From Talinum fruticosum (Eukaryota; Streptophyta; Magnoliopsida; Caryophyllales; Talinaceae), in NCBI GenBank assembly GCA_021018815.1, contig JAITYX010000065.1:543001-607000 (forward strand): a stretch of DNA of 64,000 bases, read 5' to 3'. Below are positions 45,750 to 57,851 of the stretch, piece by piece (the first letter of the stretch is position 1; each line of letters opens with the position of its first letter). The position numbers and the translations under genes are program-made. The notes under the pieces were generated by a model. That model saw nothing but the letters and a program-made list of their open reading frames with translations. It did not search any database and had not been told where the DNA came from.

Positions 45750-46284
45750 GACAACCTAGTTGGCCAACAATATAAACCACATGTATTTAAATTTGATAGT
45801 TTAAGGAGAAATTATGGTTCCACTATGATCTAGTTAGCTATATTTTTACTTTCCAGTTGTAATATGCATAGTTCTCCCAAAGAAGTTGTTTCAATTACGA
45901 AACTAAGATGATATTATGTTCAAATAGACATGTCTCTACCAGTTTAGATTCCATGTGAAGAGCAAATAGAGAAGCAAATATTTTAAAAAATAGGCGTAAT
46001 TTCCTAAAGGTTTGGTTAGAAATGCCTTGATTTATAAAATATGACAAATGACAATTACAAGTCAAGATAATACGGAAGGTAATCATAGATCATCAAGCTG
46101 CATAAATGTCGCCCGTTCATGAAATAAATCCTCTCTCTCTCTCTCTCTCTATCTATATATATATATATATCTTATTTTTTATTTCTCTTGTTGATGTTTT
46201 AACATTCTATTGTCCTTGATATATGTATATGTGTAGATATTGAAAATGTGTCATACTTATCCTTTTATTCGAGTTATTCATTTT
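45750..46284. other. Unassigned stretch with CT/AT microsatellite
   Basis: No gene recognised. (CT)n at about 46130-46150 and (AT)n at 46154-46170. The minus frame 45895-46086 has no features. Confidence 0.4.
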
Positions 46285-47350
46285 TGTTAGACCTGTGATG
46301 AAATCCTAGTCCCTTTTGCATACGCGGATTGTGATCAGATTTAAATTGGCATGACGAAAGCCACTAAACCACACAAAAAAACCGTTAGCACCATAAAATT
46401 AGTCTGCTTTCGCTTAGGCCGGTCCACAAACCTTTTCTTTTGGCCGAACCAAGCCAGGTTTGGTCTCCCAACTAGGATCTAAATTGGCAATGCTTAGGAT
46501 ACCCCTGTGTAAAGCGTAGTGTTTCGCCATTCTTCAATGGCCAAACGTGACACGCGTCCTGAACATCTGTACAATGACGTTTTAACCGATGCCACTCTCC
46601 ACGACTCTGCAGATGACGTCGTTTTCGCAAAACGAATATCCGGTTTTCTACATTGTCCAATTCCGGTATTTTGGGCGCAGTTCATGATGAACCAAACAGC
46701 TGAATTGCTTTTAGGGTTTCATTTTGACCAAATTGTTTTCTATAAATAAGGCCCTCCCCTCCTGTATTGTTGTACCATTTTCATCTGGAAAAACCCCTTA
46801 TGTTGACAATCTTTCTCCCACACTCTCTTATCTTCATCTCTCATTAATACTACTCAACTTTCTATTTCTTATTTCACACAAAAGGCCTTCTTTGTACCCT
46901 GTTTGAACTCATTGCCCTACCATTACACTGCCAACATCCATCCCCGATTAAAGGTCATCAAGTTGGACAACCTCGAGCGCATCGACTAGAAATCGGGCTT
47001 AGCTCACTGCCCAAGCAGATTTTCCTATTTGGTTCGAAGCTTTGCGGCAAAATGTACTCTTTGTTTTCCTATTTCTTTACCTTTTGAAATAACATTTGGA
47101 GACCTCTCTAAAATTAGTTTCAAAAATAAAGTGATTAAGAAAAGTCGCCAATCAAACCTTCACCCAAAACTATTTCAAAAAATCCATTTCTAAAATTTAT
47201 CTTAATAACAGATGCGCCATACTTTCAAAATAAAAATCAATTTTCAAAAATAAAAAAGAATCTTAATAAAAACAGAGAGTCGACGCTTAATGGGTAAACG
47301 TAATCTGATCCCCCTTCCCCCTCCACAAGGGGTGGGGCGTGGTTCCTATG
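46285..47350 (+). mobile_element. Tat 5' LTR on + strand (T3), 1066 bp
   Basis: Starts 'tgttagacctgtgatgaaat' and tracks T0's LTR ('gaaagccactaaaccac', 'ccttttcttttggccgaacc') and T1's U3. It ends 'gtggttcctatg' just before a PBS. It is shorter than T1's LTR and lacks the TGTAGACACC opening. The right neighbour is its leader; gag is absent. Confidence 0.75.
46741..46748 (+). promoter_or_regulatory. TATA box in T3 LTR
   Basis: 'ctataaataaggccctccc' in the middle of the LTR is a good plant TATA box and would start RNA near 46775. Confidence 0.65.
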
Positions 47351-47368
47351 TGGCAACTCCATTGGGGA
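47351..47368 (+). promoter_or_regulatory. T3 primer binding site
   Basis: 'tggcaactccattgggga' follows the LTR end and matches the PBS of T5 with two changes in the first part. It shows T3 is a 5' LTR in + orientation. Confidence 0.8.
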
Positions 47369-47681
47369 CATCACTTATTAAGTGGTTTGACTTGAAAATT
47401 AAAATTGTGAGTTTTTATTATGCTTTGCTTTAGAAATTTTACATTTAGGTGACCTTGGACATAGTTGCTTTTTTTTTGGGACCTTTGGGCTTTCACCCTT
47501 AAGAACCTTTTGCTGAGAGGTCGAATCATTATCTTGGTGGGTTCACTTGACTTTACACCGATGTGTGATTACTCTCCACTCATAGCTAGCTTTTTCAATC
47601 TTTTGATTAAGAGACAGTGAGAATTCGAGTCCGAGATATGCATCCCATAGGGGAAAAATTTCTCAGACTATGAGCCAACAT
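47369..47681 (+). other. T3 leader remnant
   Basis: Sequence after the PBS without coding signal, cut by the LINE. Confidence 0.5.
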
Positions 47682-50600
47682 ATTTTTGTTTTTGATGAAA
47701 GATTAGGCATTGTATTGTATTTTATACCAATCGAAGAATTTACAAGTACTTTAGGGTATCCCCTGGTATATACAATCTGCTGCTACATTTCAATTCGGCT
47801 AATATAGTTCCTACACATTCTTTGATTAGTGTACTTATCTCTTGTCTAGTATTTGTGAATATCATGTTATTTCTTTATCTCTAGCATGCATAAACTATGG
47901 CAATAGCACAAATTCTTAACAAACCCCTAGCTTCGAGTTTGCCTTTGTCTACGAGTATCTCCTCTTACCAATCTCCCTACTTATTAATCTTCGATTGCCA
48001 CTTTCTTATATCACCGAACACATTACTACATATTATGCTAGTGAACTACCATTCAAAGAAGAGGCGTGGTTGTGTTTCCTATGCAATCTCACACAGCACA
48101 TACGTGGGCTCTACTCGCATCCCAAACCTATTAATTATGTCCTTTGTCATTAGGTTCGGATGTTATGCGATCTAAAGAATGAATGAGCACTTTGGTATTC
48201 TCCATTTATGCCAAATCGGTGAACTCCAACAAACTTTTCTTGTCTTCCTCCTTAGTAGTTAGTACCCCTCTTGTGCTGTATATGCCTTTCCTATTCCACC
48301 CGCCCAAATTTTGTCCTTGTTATTTACCTCTTTTTGCATTTGGTCCATGATCCTTATCATTTTTCTGCAGTACCATATCTCTTTGCATGGGCTGTATCAT
48401 GTCATATAGTGTCTTTCTTCAAATAGTAGTGGTTTACACAGCTCACCCATAGGTTGTCCGCTTTTTCAGCTATGTTCCAAATCATCTTTAACATCATTGT
48501 GGCATTCCACATGATATTGTCTCCGAGCCCCATTCCTTCCTCATGTTTTCGCAAACACAATATGTTCCAAGAAATTGGGGCCATTTTCCTTTGGGTGGAA
48601 TTAGCTCCCCAAAGGAATTGCCTGCATATCATATTAACTCTCTACAATATAGCTTTGGACAATATAAAAATATGCCCTCAATAAATGAACATATTTAGCA
48701 GACATTGTGTTAATGAGCTGGAGTTTACCTATATAAGTCAACCTCTTTACTGGCCATGCTCGTATCCTTGTTTTAATTTTGTCTACTAGGATTTCGCAGT
48801 CTTTCTTGTTCGAGTGTTCGGTTCTTCACTAGTATACCCAAGTATCTAAATGGTATATCTCCCTTTTGATATCTTGTTAAACTCTTCAATTGTTCTTATT
48901 GTATACTTACCCTAACCATCATTATTTATAACTTGCCTTAATATGCCTCCAATCCTATTACCATAGAAAAATGTTGGAAAGTTGTCTGCAAGCATGTCAT
49001 ACCGCCCATGTCTTCCCTAGAGAACATTAAAAGGTCATCTCGCAAAGCACAATGAACTTAGGTTGATAACTCTACATCCAGGATGGTATTTGAAGTTCTG
49101 CTAGCTTGTAGCAATTTTCAATGCTTTATTTGAAAAGTCCATCGCAAGGATAAACAACTATGAGGACATAGAATTACCATATCAAAGCCCTCTACCATTC
49201 CCGGAATATCCATATAGCACTCCATTTAACTAAAAGGAGAAACTTACAATTGATATGCAAGTCATAATAAGTTGTGTAATCATATTAGGAAATCCATATC
49301 CTAGTAGCGCTTTCTCAATGAAGCCCCAGTTTGTTGAGTCGGATGCCTTCTTGAGGTCAATTTTCATTATACATCAAGGTGACACCTTTTTATTTTATAC
49401 ATTTTGAGCATATCCTTAAATATTAATAAATTATGGATGATAGATCTTCCTTCTATAAATACCCCTTGGGTTTGGTCAACAAGTGTAGGGACAACACTTT
49501 TCAATCTCTAACATATGACTTTAGTAATACATTTATAAATTATATTACAGACATGCTATGAGCCCGAAATTAGCTGGTCTAGTGGGACTTTCTGTTTCTG
49601 CTACCATTACCGAGGTTGTTCCATTTACCTGCCCCAAGTTGTATTACAACATGCTATGGTGGAAGAAATCTTTTACTATTGCACATATATATGGCCTAAC
49701 AATGTCCCAAGCTGCCTTAAGAAAACCCACTGCCATATCCATCTAGTCCCGAGCTTTTGTTATTGTTTATGCTGCATATAGCTCTTTTAATCTCCTCATT
49801 AGTTATAGGCCTTAACATGGTTTCTTTTTCCTCCATAGTCAAACATGGTCCTTGTAGTATTACCTCGTATAATGAAGTTTGTTTTTGGAAATTTACTCCC
49901 AAAAATTTAAAATCTTCCACGAAGATATTACCAATATGTTCTTGTTCATATGTGCATACCCCATTCATGTCCTCCAATGTTTTGATGGTGCTTACGTAGT
50001 TTCTTGTCGTCGGTGTTGCATAGAAAAAGGATGAACTTTGATCACCATGGTTTAGCCGAGTCTTGATTGGTCTGTTGCATCTAAAAATCTCTCCTAACCC
50101 TTAGCAAATTTTGGTATTCCTTATTTGCATGCTCTTCTACTGCATGTAATTCCTGGTTGCTTGGATCATTATCAATACCTTCCTCATTTTTGTCCAGTTG
50201 GGCCTTTGCTATAGTTACCTTTATTTGTATCTCCCTATATTTGCTATGATTAAGCTATTGAAGGGGCTTTTTCACTGCTTTTAACTTGTAGACTAACTAA
50301 GATATTGTTATCCCTCTATATTTTAATCCCCATACAATTTAGAGAATGTGTTTCAAATCCCCATATGATTACCACATATTAAAATATTTAAATCTTATCC
50401 TACCTTGTATCTGTTCCTCGGTAAGTTGCATAAGTAGAGGGAAGTGATCTAAAAGTCCCTCATTGAGGACTTTAATTATATTCCATACCCGGATACTTAC
50501 ATATTCCCCGCCAATTGAGCAATACTCTGTCCAATTTTAAGAATACTCTCGTGCTGCCTTATTTGTTATTCAATGTGAAAAAATGTCCAAGTGTATCTTA

Positions 50601-50690
50601 TTTCTTATCCACAATCATCTACCCATTTGTTAAAATCTGTTATGTCATTAGCATGGACTGTATCCCCACCTATTCTTTCATCTAGCCCCA
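47682..50690 (-). mobile_element. L1-type LINE, 5'-truncated
   Basis: Minus strand. Endonuclease C-terminal part at about 50300-50690 (ERIGGDTVHANDITDFNKWV, TW, with later L..LP). RT at 48700-49980 and the C-terminal region to about 47750. The A-rich end 'ctttcatcaaaaacaaaaat' (minus; + 47682-47700) is typical of plant LINE 3' ends. ORF1 and the N-terminal endonuclease are missing. The right edge abuts Tat gag sequence. I could not find a convincing target duplication. Confidence 0.75.
47750..50690 (-). pseudogene. LINE ORF2: endonuclease/reverse transcriptase remnant
   Basis: Minus-strand landmarks in order are: ITNEEIKRAICSINNNKSSG with LDGY (49717-49830; RT motif 'eEI..al.si...ks.G.DG'), KIDLKKASDSTNWGFIEKAL then LGYGFPNMITQLI (49270-49380; catalytic aspartate KiDl.KA.Ds), and LRDDLLMFS (about 49035-49065), the position of FADDlllF, here with the first A changed to R. 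After these comes FLWGANSTQRKMAPISWNIL, then CLRKHEEGMGLGD (48402-48632; thumb 'fLW.g......k..iaW..iC.pk..GGlG'). ORF2 would nick target DNA and prime cDNA from the nick. Many stops. Confidence 0.75.
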
Positions 50691-51300
50691 ACTTAATGTC
50701 CGACATGGTGAACTTAGGGGTAGCTTCCCTTTGGGGATTGAAATGAATCCTGTATCACTACAAAAAAATCTAAATAGTGACGGGAATTTCGATGGGTTTT
50801 CCTACAAAATTTCCTAAATTTGGGCGGAAAACCCGTCGAATTCCCCTCTAATGAACGGAATTCCGACTGGGGTCCAAAGAAATCCGTGGGGACCCATCGG
50901 AATGTCCGACGGAGAATTTCCCATCAGAAAAAATCCATCAGCATTTTTGTTTTTTTGTAGTGTATGATCAAAGTAATGACTTTTGAACATGGATGACTCT
51001 CCTAACATTTGTTTTATCGGATCTATGTGGGGGTTAGACTTAGGCTTATGTTCACGACTACCTTTAGGATAGGGATTAATGGAGGGCTTCGCCTCCTACT
51101 AATTCTTCTTCTTCTTCACCATCTTTCTTATTATCCTGAAGAGTCTTTAAGATGACTGCAAGAGTTTCGGATATGGATTCTATCTTCTATCTTGAGCCTC
51201 AATTTGTGCTTCCATCTTGCTCGAGGATTCATTTAGCAGAGCAAGGATGGGAGATTGTCCTGGTGTTCCATCTATTGGAAGGGAATTCTTTTTGGGTACT
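50691..51300 (-). pseudogene. gag: Tat gag N-terminal fragment (T5)
   Basis: Carries the T1-like MLGESSMFKSHYFD (51008 leftward) and, beyond the MITE, the equivalent of the T1 FTSIPKGKLPPKFTMPDIKF block as GFISIPKGKLPLSSPCRTL-like frames at 50700-50750. The frame from 51008 runs into the MITE and becomes a chimeric nonsense tail. The upstream coiled part at 51110-51300 is frame-broken. Confidence 0.65.
50756..50962. mobile_element. CACTA-type MITE, 207 bp
   Basis: Terminal inverted repeat 'cactacaaaaaaa' at 50756 and its complement ending at 50962, flanked by the 3-bp duplication 'tat' (50753-50755 and 50963-50965). CACTA ends plus 3-bp duplication identify a non-autonomous CACTA derivative. 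It interrupts T5 gag between sequence equivalent to T1 32675 and 32690. Confidence 0.85.
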
Positions 51301-52650
51301 TGTCCTACCACGGAAAATAGACTGAACAGGTGTTGTATGCACGGAGGTAGATCGCACTCGGCGTAGACCGAGGTGTAGAGTGAGGGGAAGAGGTACCGGA
51401 CTCCTTGCTTGAGGCATTCTAACCTTTTGGAGCTCGGATTTCGATGACACTTAATAGTAGTAGACTTCCCTATTATACAGCCAAAAGGATAATGCTTAGG
51501 ACCATGTTAAGGAGAACCACCGTTTGGGAGGAAAGGGCTTAAGCTCGAGTCCTGAAGGAACTAAGAATGCCTTTTTGTTTGGATGCACATAAGGAATGCA
51601 AAGCAAATGAAATGAAATGTAATGATGCTCATGACTTAATTTGGATGATTTGTGATTTGGCTAATGCATAATTGAAATGCATAAATGATTATTTCTAACC
51701 GACGATGAATTCGTTTTGGCTAAATGAAAATGAAAATGCAAAATCAAACCCACCAAATTTTATTTTGGCTAAATAAGAAATGAAAATGCAAAATTGGACC
51801 CACCTAATTTGAGAGGAATTTATTTAGGCGAAATGAAAATAATTAAAAATGTAAAATGGACTCACCTAATTTGAGATGAATTTATTTTGGCTAAATGAGA
51901 AATGAAAATGCAAAATGGAATGCCAAAAATTAAAAAAAGTTAAAACCCTAAAAAGCAGATCGACTCACTAACTAAAGAGATAGAGGGATCCCCGACGGGA
52001 CCCTCCTGAATTGATCAGCGGTGGCCGTTGCTCGATTAAGCCTGGCTGTTAATGGCTACCTGAAACCTAGAGTGCCTAGACTGAGATGATTTTTGGGATG
52101 ACTCGAAATGCTCATAATGGACCGACTCGAGAAAATTAATTATGGTATTTTATTTGCACTCATGCAAGCATTAAACAAGCACTCCTAACCTAACCTAAAA
52201 GCTCATAAATAGAAGATTAAATAATAAAAGGAACAACATTCATTCAAGCATGCAAATGAAGAAGAGGTAACCTCCTAGAAAACCAAGGGTCTATGGTCAA
52301 AAGAGGGATCAATCTACGTATGATACATGGTGTCTCATAACCGGAGCATTTAGTCTTACGTGGGGTGCACAACAGGAAAACCATGAATCCTTGGTGCTTC
52401 TTGGTAAACCAAAGAGAGCGTGCTATGAGAGAAGAAGTACCGCCTCCCTAACAATGAAGCCTAATTGGGCCCGTCCGGGTTAGGAGTTCAAACATCTTCC
52501 CAAATTGTTCTTAAAGGTAAAGCCTAAAGGTCAAAATTAAAAGCAACTATGTTCGAGGTTGTCTAAATGAAGGATTCCTAATGCAAATACATTATGAAAA
52601 ATCACAACTCAAACATTCAAGTCTCACCCGCTTAATAAGTGATACTATAT
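51300..52650 (-). other. T5 leader
   Basis: Non-coding region between gag and PBS, parallel to the T1 leader; no gene seen. Confidence 0.6.
51700..51925 (-). repeat. Tandem repeat in T5 leader
   Basis: About four copies of 'gagatgaatttattttggct' followed by 'aaatgagaaatgaaaatgca' and 'aaatggactcacctaattt', a longer relative of the T1 leader repeat (33495-33745). Confidence 0.75.
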
Positions 52651-52667
52651 CCCTAGTGGAGTCGCCA
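52651..52667 (-). promoter_or_regulatory. T5 primer binding site
   Basis: The minus strand 'tggcgactccactaggg' is the best preserved PBS of the Tat copies here. Confidence 0.85.
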
Positions 52668-52669
52668 CT

Positions 52670-52945
52670 ATAGAAACTATACCCCCGCGTGCCCCGACCT
52701 CTGTTTAAAAATGAAGATGATTTTTTTTTTAAATGTGATAATTTTTGAAATGGGGATGTATCCCTTATTAGGATTTCCGATTTTTATATTCTGATTTTGA
52801 AAGGGGATTGACGATTTTTATTAATCATTTTATTTTAGAAATGATTTTTGGAAACCTTGGGATATTATTCCACAATTAAAAAAATAAAAATAAGAATTAA
52901 TTTAATTTTGTCTGTAGCGCTTTTCGGCCAAACCGGTGTGAAAAC
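52670..52945 (-). mobile_element. T5 5' LTR, U5 end only
   Basis: Follows the U5 of T1 ('atttttgaaatggg', 'ccttattaggatttccga', 'ggccaaaccggtgtgaaaac'). It is cut near 52945, where Tat pol on the opposite strand begins. Confidence 0.7.
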
Positions 52946-53523
52946 ACTTACCTAGCCTTAGAAAAATCTTTCGAAAGACTAAGAAAGTATAACATGCGCC
53001 TTAACCCACAAAAGTGTGTCTTTGCAGGTAACCTCACGTAAACAACTAGGCTATGTGGTTATTCTTAGAGGAATCAAAGTTGATTCATCCAAGATCAAAG
53101 CCATTCAAGAGATCCCATCGTTAACGACAAAAAAGGAGATACGAGGCTTCCGGGGACGTTTATAGTACATTAGTTGTTTCATATCAAAGCCGACAATGGT
53201 CCGTGAACCCATCTTCAAGAAGCTTACGAAAGGATCCGAGCCTATTTGGGATCATGAGTGCCAAAAAGCATTCGAGAAGGTTAAGGAGTATCCGGCTACT
53301 CCACCAGTGTTAGTTCTACCCCAACCAGGAAGTCTTGACTCCTATACCTCGCTACAACAAAAGCCGTAATGTGAGTCATGGTAGATCAACGATATGAAAA
53401 GGAAGAGTACGCGAGTATATTATCAAAGCAATAAATTCTTAGATTATGAGACTAGTTGCACGCCATTAGAGAAGATATCATTGGCTTTAGTTTGGGCTTC
53501 CAAGAAGCTCGGACACTACATGT
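52946..53523 (+). pseudogene. pol: Tat RT/RNase H fragment
   Basis: The + strand reads YNMRLNPQKCVFAGN, then LGYVVILRGIKVDSSKIKAI, KKEIRGF, YISCFISKPTMVREPIFKKL and finally YTPLEKISLALVWASKKLGH-like sequence (about 53455-53520). It is the same RT-RNase H stretch as T1, in opposite orientation, and more complete across the site where C1 interrupts T1. It ends at 53523 at the LARD LTR. Stops and frame changes present; flanking parts of the element are absent. Confidence 0.8.
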
Positions 53524-53972
53524 TTATAACACCCCAAACCCCACCCTGGGAAAATTACATCACCGGAGTTCATCAAAAGGAACTCACAAGGCTAATTAAG
53601 GTGTCGGTTTGGCTTTTTAATTCCAACTTAAAAGTGATAGAGGTGATTTTACGCATTGAAAATTTTTCGAAAATTTCGGCAAAGTTCCGTCTCGCAATAT
53701 GGTATATCCCCTCTAGGTTTAAAGCCCTAATAACCCTGCATAAAAATCATAATACAACTCAACGAGTTGCACGTTCGAGTTCACAACTCAATGGCCACAC
53801 GCCGAGTCCAACCAATGTGCAATAAAATGTAAAATGGTCTAAATGCTTCATGATACAGCAAAAACAACTATATTAACTTCGTTACAAGCTATAACAATTA
53901 AAAACATGTGGAACACATGCCAACAAACTTGTTTCATTCAGAATTGTCATCAGCAACCACCAAACGAGCACA

Positions 53973-54478
53973 AAGGAGTACGAGAATACACTAGATGGAG
54001 TATCTATAACTTGATAAAGATATAAAGTGGGTAAACCACAAGTTTAGTGGGTAATCATATCTCCAAAATCACCCATTTGTACGTTGTACACATATAACCA
54101 ACCACAAAGTAGTACAATAATGTCCATCAACCACATTATCACTTCCAATCTCAATTTCTCATGTCCCGTTCAAAAGCTTCACGTGTGCCACATAACATTG
54201 AGGTAAGCATTTCTTGTATCTATAACTTCATAAAGGAGTACAGAATACACTAGATGGAGTTTCTATAACTTGATAAAGATATAAAGTGAGTAAACCACAA
54301 GCTTAGTGGGTAATCCTATCTCCAAAATCACCCATTTGTACGTTGTACACATATAACCAACCACAAAGTAGTATAATAACGTCCATCAACCACATTATCA
54401 CTTCCAATCTCAATTTCTCATGTCCCGTTCAAAAGCTTCACGTGTGCTACATAACATTCGAGGTAAGCATTTCTTGTA
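53973..54478. repeat. Tandem duplication, 260 bp, in LARD 3' LTR
   Basis: Units at 53973-54232 and 54233-54478, both opening 'aaggagtac' and containing 'cccatttgtacgttgtacac' and 'cccgttcaaaagcttcacgt', nearly identical. The 5' LTR has one copy at about 61581-61845, so the duplication arose after insertion. Confidence 0.9.
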
Positions 54479-54608
54479 TTTTTAGACAATTATTAAATGA
54501 ATCAAACCTTATCAAAACAAGGTAAAACTCTAGTTATTCAATAAGCACACAAATTCACGCAATTGAATGTTGAAATCATATTCTCACATTTTCTTAATCA
54601 AGGCTATG

Positions 54609-56177
54609 TGAAGGTTTGCTCGGGGAGAGTCGAGTCACCCTAGAGGGGGTGAATAGGGTGATAGAAAATTCTTCGTGAAAACACAATCTTTTGACGAAAA
54701 GAGGCAAAGACGGTTTCGAGTCTAAACACGAGGTCGGAAAAGATTGGACTCGAAAGCAATGAATCGGACGAAACAAGAGTAGTTAGGGCATGCGAGTCTA
54801 GAATGAACTCGAAAGAGAACACGAAATTTTACGTGGAAACCCTCCTGGGGCGAGAAAACCACAGCCCGTGTCAATCCGGACACGAAGTCAAATCCACTAT
54901 TTTGAGTCCACAAAATACCGTGAAGCGACCGAACCCGAGTTGCTCCCTTGGACAACTCTATACAAGTTTTCCTAGACTCGAAGTTACCTTATCCGATCTA
55001 ATACTTCCTAGCTGAGATAACCCTTACAGCTAGGGACAACTAAGCTGAGTTAACCCTTACGGCTTAGTCAAGGGACCTTACAAAGAATGTAAGAAGAGTT
55101 TGTAATCGAGTACAAGACCTTACAACTCGAGAGTAATGAATTACGAGTGGGAGTTGTAAGTAGAAGATTGAAATTAAATACAATGACTTTTCTCAAGTAT
55201 GCGTATTAACAATAGAATCGACAATCTTCAAGTCTTGTGAAGTGGCTTCTATTTATAGATGACCGGGCGAGTAGCCGTTATCTTCATCTCGCTGACGAGC
55301 GTCCTCTCGTGACCGTTGATAGAAGCTTTACGAGTCACTCGGAAAGTATCCGTTGAAATATGGACGTTGGACAACGGTTTAACTCTCTTGGAAGTCCCAA
55401 AACCATCGGTTGTGTCTTGAAAAATAAGGTGGAAACCACCGTTAGGCTTAGCGTTCCGGTTTTCCGGATATGGAAGCGGACGGCTTCGACACAATCTTAC
55501 GGGACTAAAGCGAGGAAGGTGAAAAGCCACATCTGCTGGTGATTTGACATTCGAAGCCGGCTACTTTTGTAGTTTGAAAAGATATCCTCGATTGAATAAC
55601 CTACAAAAGTAAAACACCTTTGGTTCTCAAAGTATAAAATACTTTGGTCCAAGGTTAGACACGAGATAATAAAATAATTATGATAATTATGCAATTGATT
55701 ATCCGAGTCGGAAAAGAAATGGAATTTTACGAGTCTAATATCCATGATACTCGGAATTCCATATGACTTAGTCTTATGCGAGGAATCAAGTTCTATAACG
55801 AATATTCGTTATAGAACTTGATTCCTCGCATAAGACTAAGCTTGAAATAAACTACGAATGCTGACTATGCAAACAATAGAATAGAAAACCATAAGTCGGA
55901 TTCGAGTGAGAAACGGCGGAATACTTGGTATATTCAAAAGCGATTAGTCCGAGTGAGAGTGGACTCGGAATAAAGAACCGGTTTTCGAGTCGCTAAGCGA
56001 AAGCGATAAAAGAGATAATTGAGGGCCGAAATACTTACGGAAAATACTATTTTACTCAAGCAAGTTTCTAAGACACGAGAGAATGCCTTGGAATCAAAAC
56101 TCTATATGTATAGAATCATTATACCTGATTCCTTTTGCATGACTCGGAAAGATATTGAGCGAGTGTCCGAGTCTTCA
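54609..56177 (-). mobile_element. SIRE-like solo LTR, 1569 bp
   Basis: Starts 'tgaaggtttgctcgggg' and ends 'gtccgagtcttca', as in C1. Flanks ctatg (54604-54608) and ttatg (56178-56182) are a 5-bp duplication with one transition. The unoccupied site is visible in the other LARD LTR at 61970-61990 ('tcaaggttctacatttgtc'). A TATA-like 'tctataaatagaagcc' (minus) lies near 55245-55260. It formed by recombination between the LTRs of a full element. Confidence 0.9.
55767..55840. repeat. Perfect 74-bp palindrome within solo LTR
   Basis: Arms 55767-55803 and 55804-55840 are exact reverse complements with no spacer (centre 'cgaat/attcg'). The corresponding part of other SIRE-like LTRs in the window shows no such palindrome. 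Confidence 0.95.
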
Positions 56178-57851
56178 TTATGCATTTGTCAACAAATACT
56201 CGAAACATCAAGTTGCTTTCTAGGGAAATCCCTTACAGCTTGTCACTAGAACATTCCGATCATTTAAAATAGAGTTTTGAAATCATTAAAAACTCATTGT
56301 ATCTAAATCAACATTCTAGGCTAGGAGCTGGAACTAGCACTTCATAGTTTCTCCGAGTGCGAGCCCTAGTAAAGGCTCTAGGGACCTATGTTTAGGAAAT
56401 TTCCGATCGGGCATCCCGATACATCAAACCCCTGTTAGAGCACAGCCCTCGATATTTACGGTCGGGCATCCTCACTCTTGAGGATCCCGGTTAGAACTCC
56501 TTCCATGGCATCCTCACCCATGAGGACCCCACTTTGCTAAACGATCCCAGCCCACTTGATTCAAATCACTATAAACAAATTTATTAAGCTATTTCGAGAC
56601 AGCATTCCCAAATCGGTTTAACATACTAGAAGGCACGAGTACCACGTGCCACCCCTGTAAATTCGGTTTCTCAAATGAATTTCACTTCTTAGAATACTTT
56701 TTCTCGTTTGAAAAGAAAATATCAAGAAATTATACTAAAGAATCTTTTTGGGTAAAAAAACTCCATTCAGAATTAACCACTTGAAAACGAATTAACTATC
56801 TAGAGTCACATTAAGGTTTACTCATGCACACTTAGCACTTTCTTTACGTATTCCTAGCATGACAATAAAATTCACCATAATATCACATGAATACTTAACA
56901 TACTTGAATCTATAGCTTCCTTTTTCCTTTTATCTCACATTTTAGCTCTTTTAGTAATACTCATCCAATTAAATCACACATTAGACATCACATGATTACC
57001 CTTATAATAACTTGAGGTTCCAAACCTAATTTTGAACCTTTATACTCAAACTTCATGTTCATTTTCTGTACTCAACACATCTCTTCTTTATAGTCTTGGT
57101 TCAATACAACTCAGGAAACGACTCAGCCACAATAACCACAAATAATTAACATTTTCAACCCAAGGATTCACAATTCATCACAATTTGATATATTTGCTTC
57201 AAATTCTCAAATTACGTCTCCCTGCCTTGTTAATTCACTAATCTAATTTCCAATGAACCATAACAACCCTAAGCAACTAATATCCCCTATAGTTGATTCA
57301 ATTTTGTGATTTCCTTCGTCTAATGAATAAATTCCCAATTACGACTCCCCATTTCATGTTCCTCCAAGGTGAATTTCACATAATCAATCCACTAATTCTA
57401 ATCCTCAATTTATTGGTGTTTCATGGTTAATCTATTTCAAGTATATCACACAATCAAACTGTTCAATATGCTTCCAAACGGGGTATTCAATCACAACATG
57501 ATCAATTCAAGAACTATAAACTTCAAGTAAATTGGAAATAAATTCACATACTAAGTCAATTTAATAATTCCATTAATTAACAAGTTGAATTACCCATCTC
57601 GAATTTCGGGGTTTGGTCAATTGATTTGGGATGGTTTCCTTGTTCCTTTCTTCGCTCCTTGCTCCCAAGTTTAGGTTCGAGTTCCCGGTTTCAGTCTCTT
57701 CTGCTCTCTCTCTCGTCCTACTCTATTTCTCTTTTTCTGCTCTAGTGTTTTCCTTTCTTTCGATCATCGTTCGCCTTTACTTACCGACTGTGGCTCTCCG
57801 GTGCCCCGGTTGTCGTTCTCACTACTCGGGCAGGACACACACCGACCTCTT

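Larger units (their letters stand above)
50691..52945 (-). mobile_element. 5' portion of a Tat element (T5)
   Basis: From right to left on the minus strand: partial 5' LTR (52670-52945), PBS, leader with tandem repeat, and the start of gag (51300-50691). It ends at the LINE edge. The gag part matches T1 32620-33061. Confidence 0.8.

Noticed and set aside
53394..53825. 143-codon + strand frame as a single protein
   Set aside because: It starts in Tat RNase H and runs across the 53524 junction into LARD LTR, so the second half is not coding.
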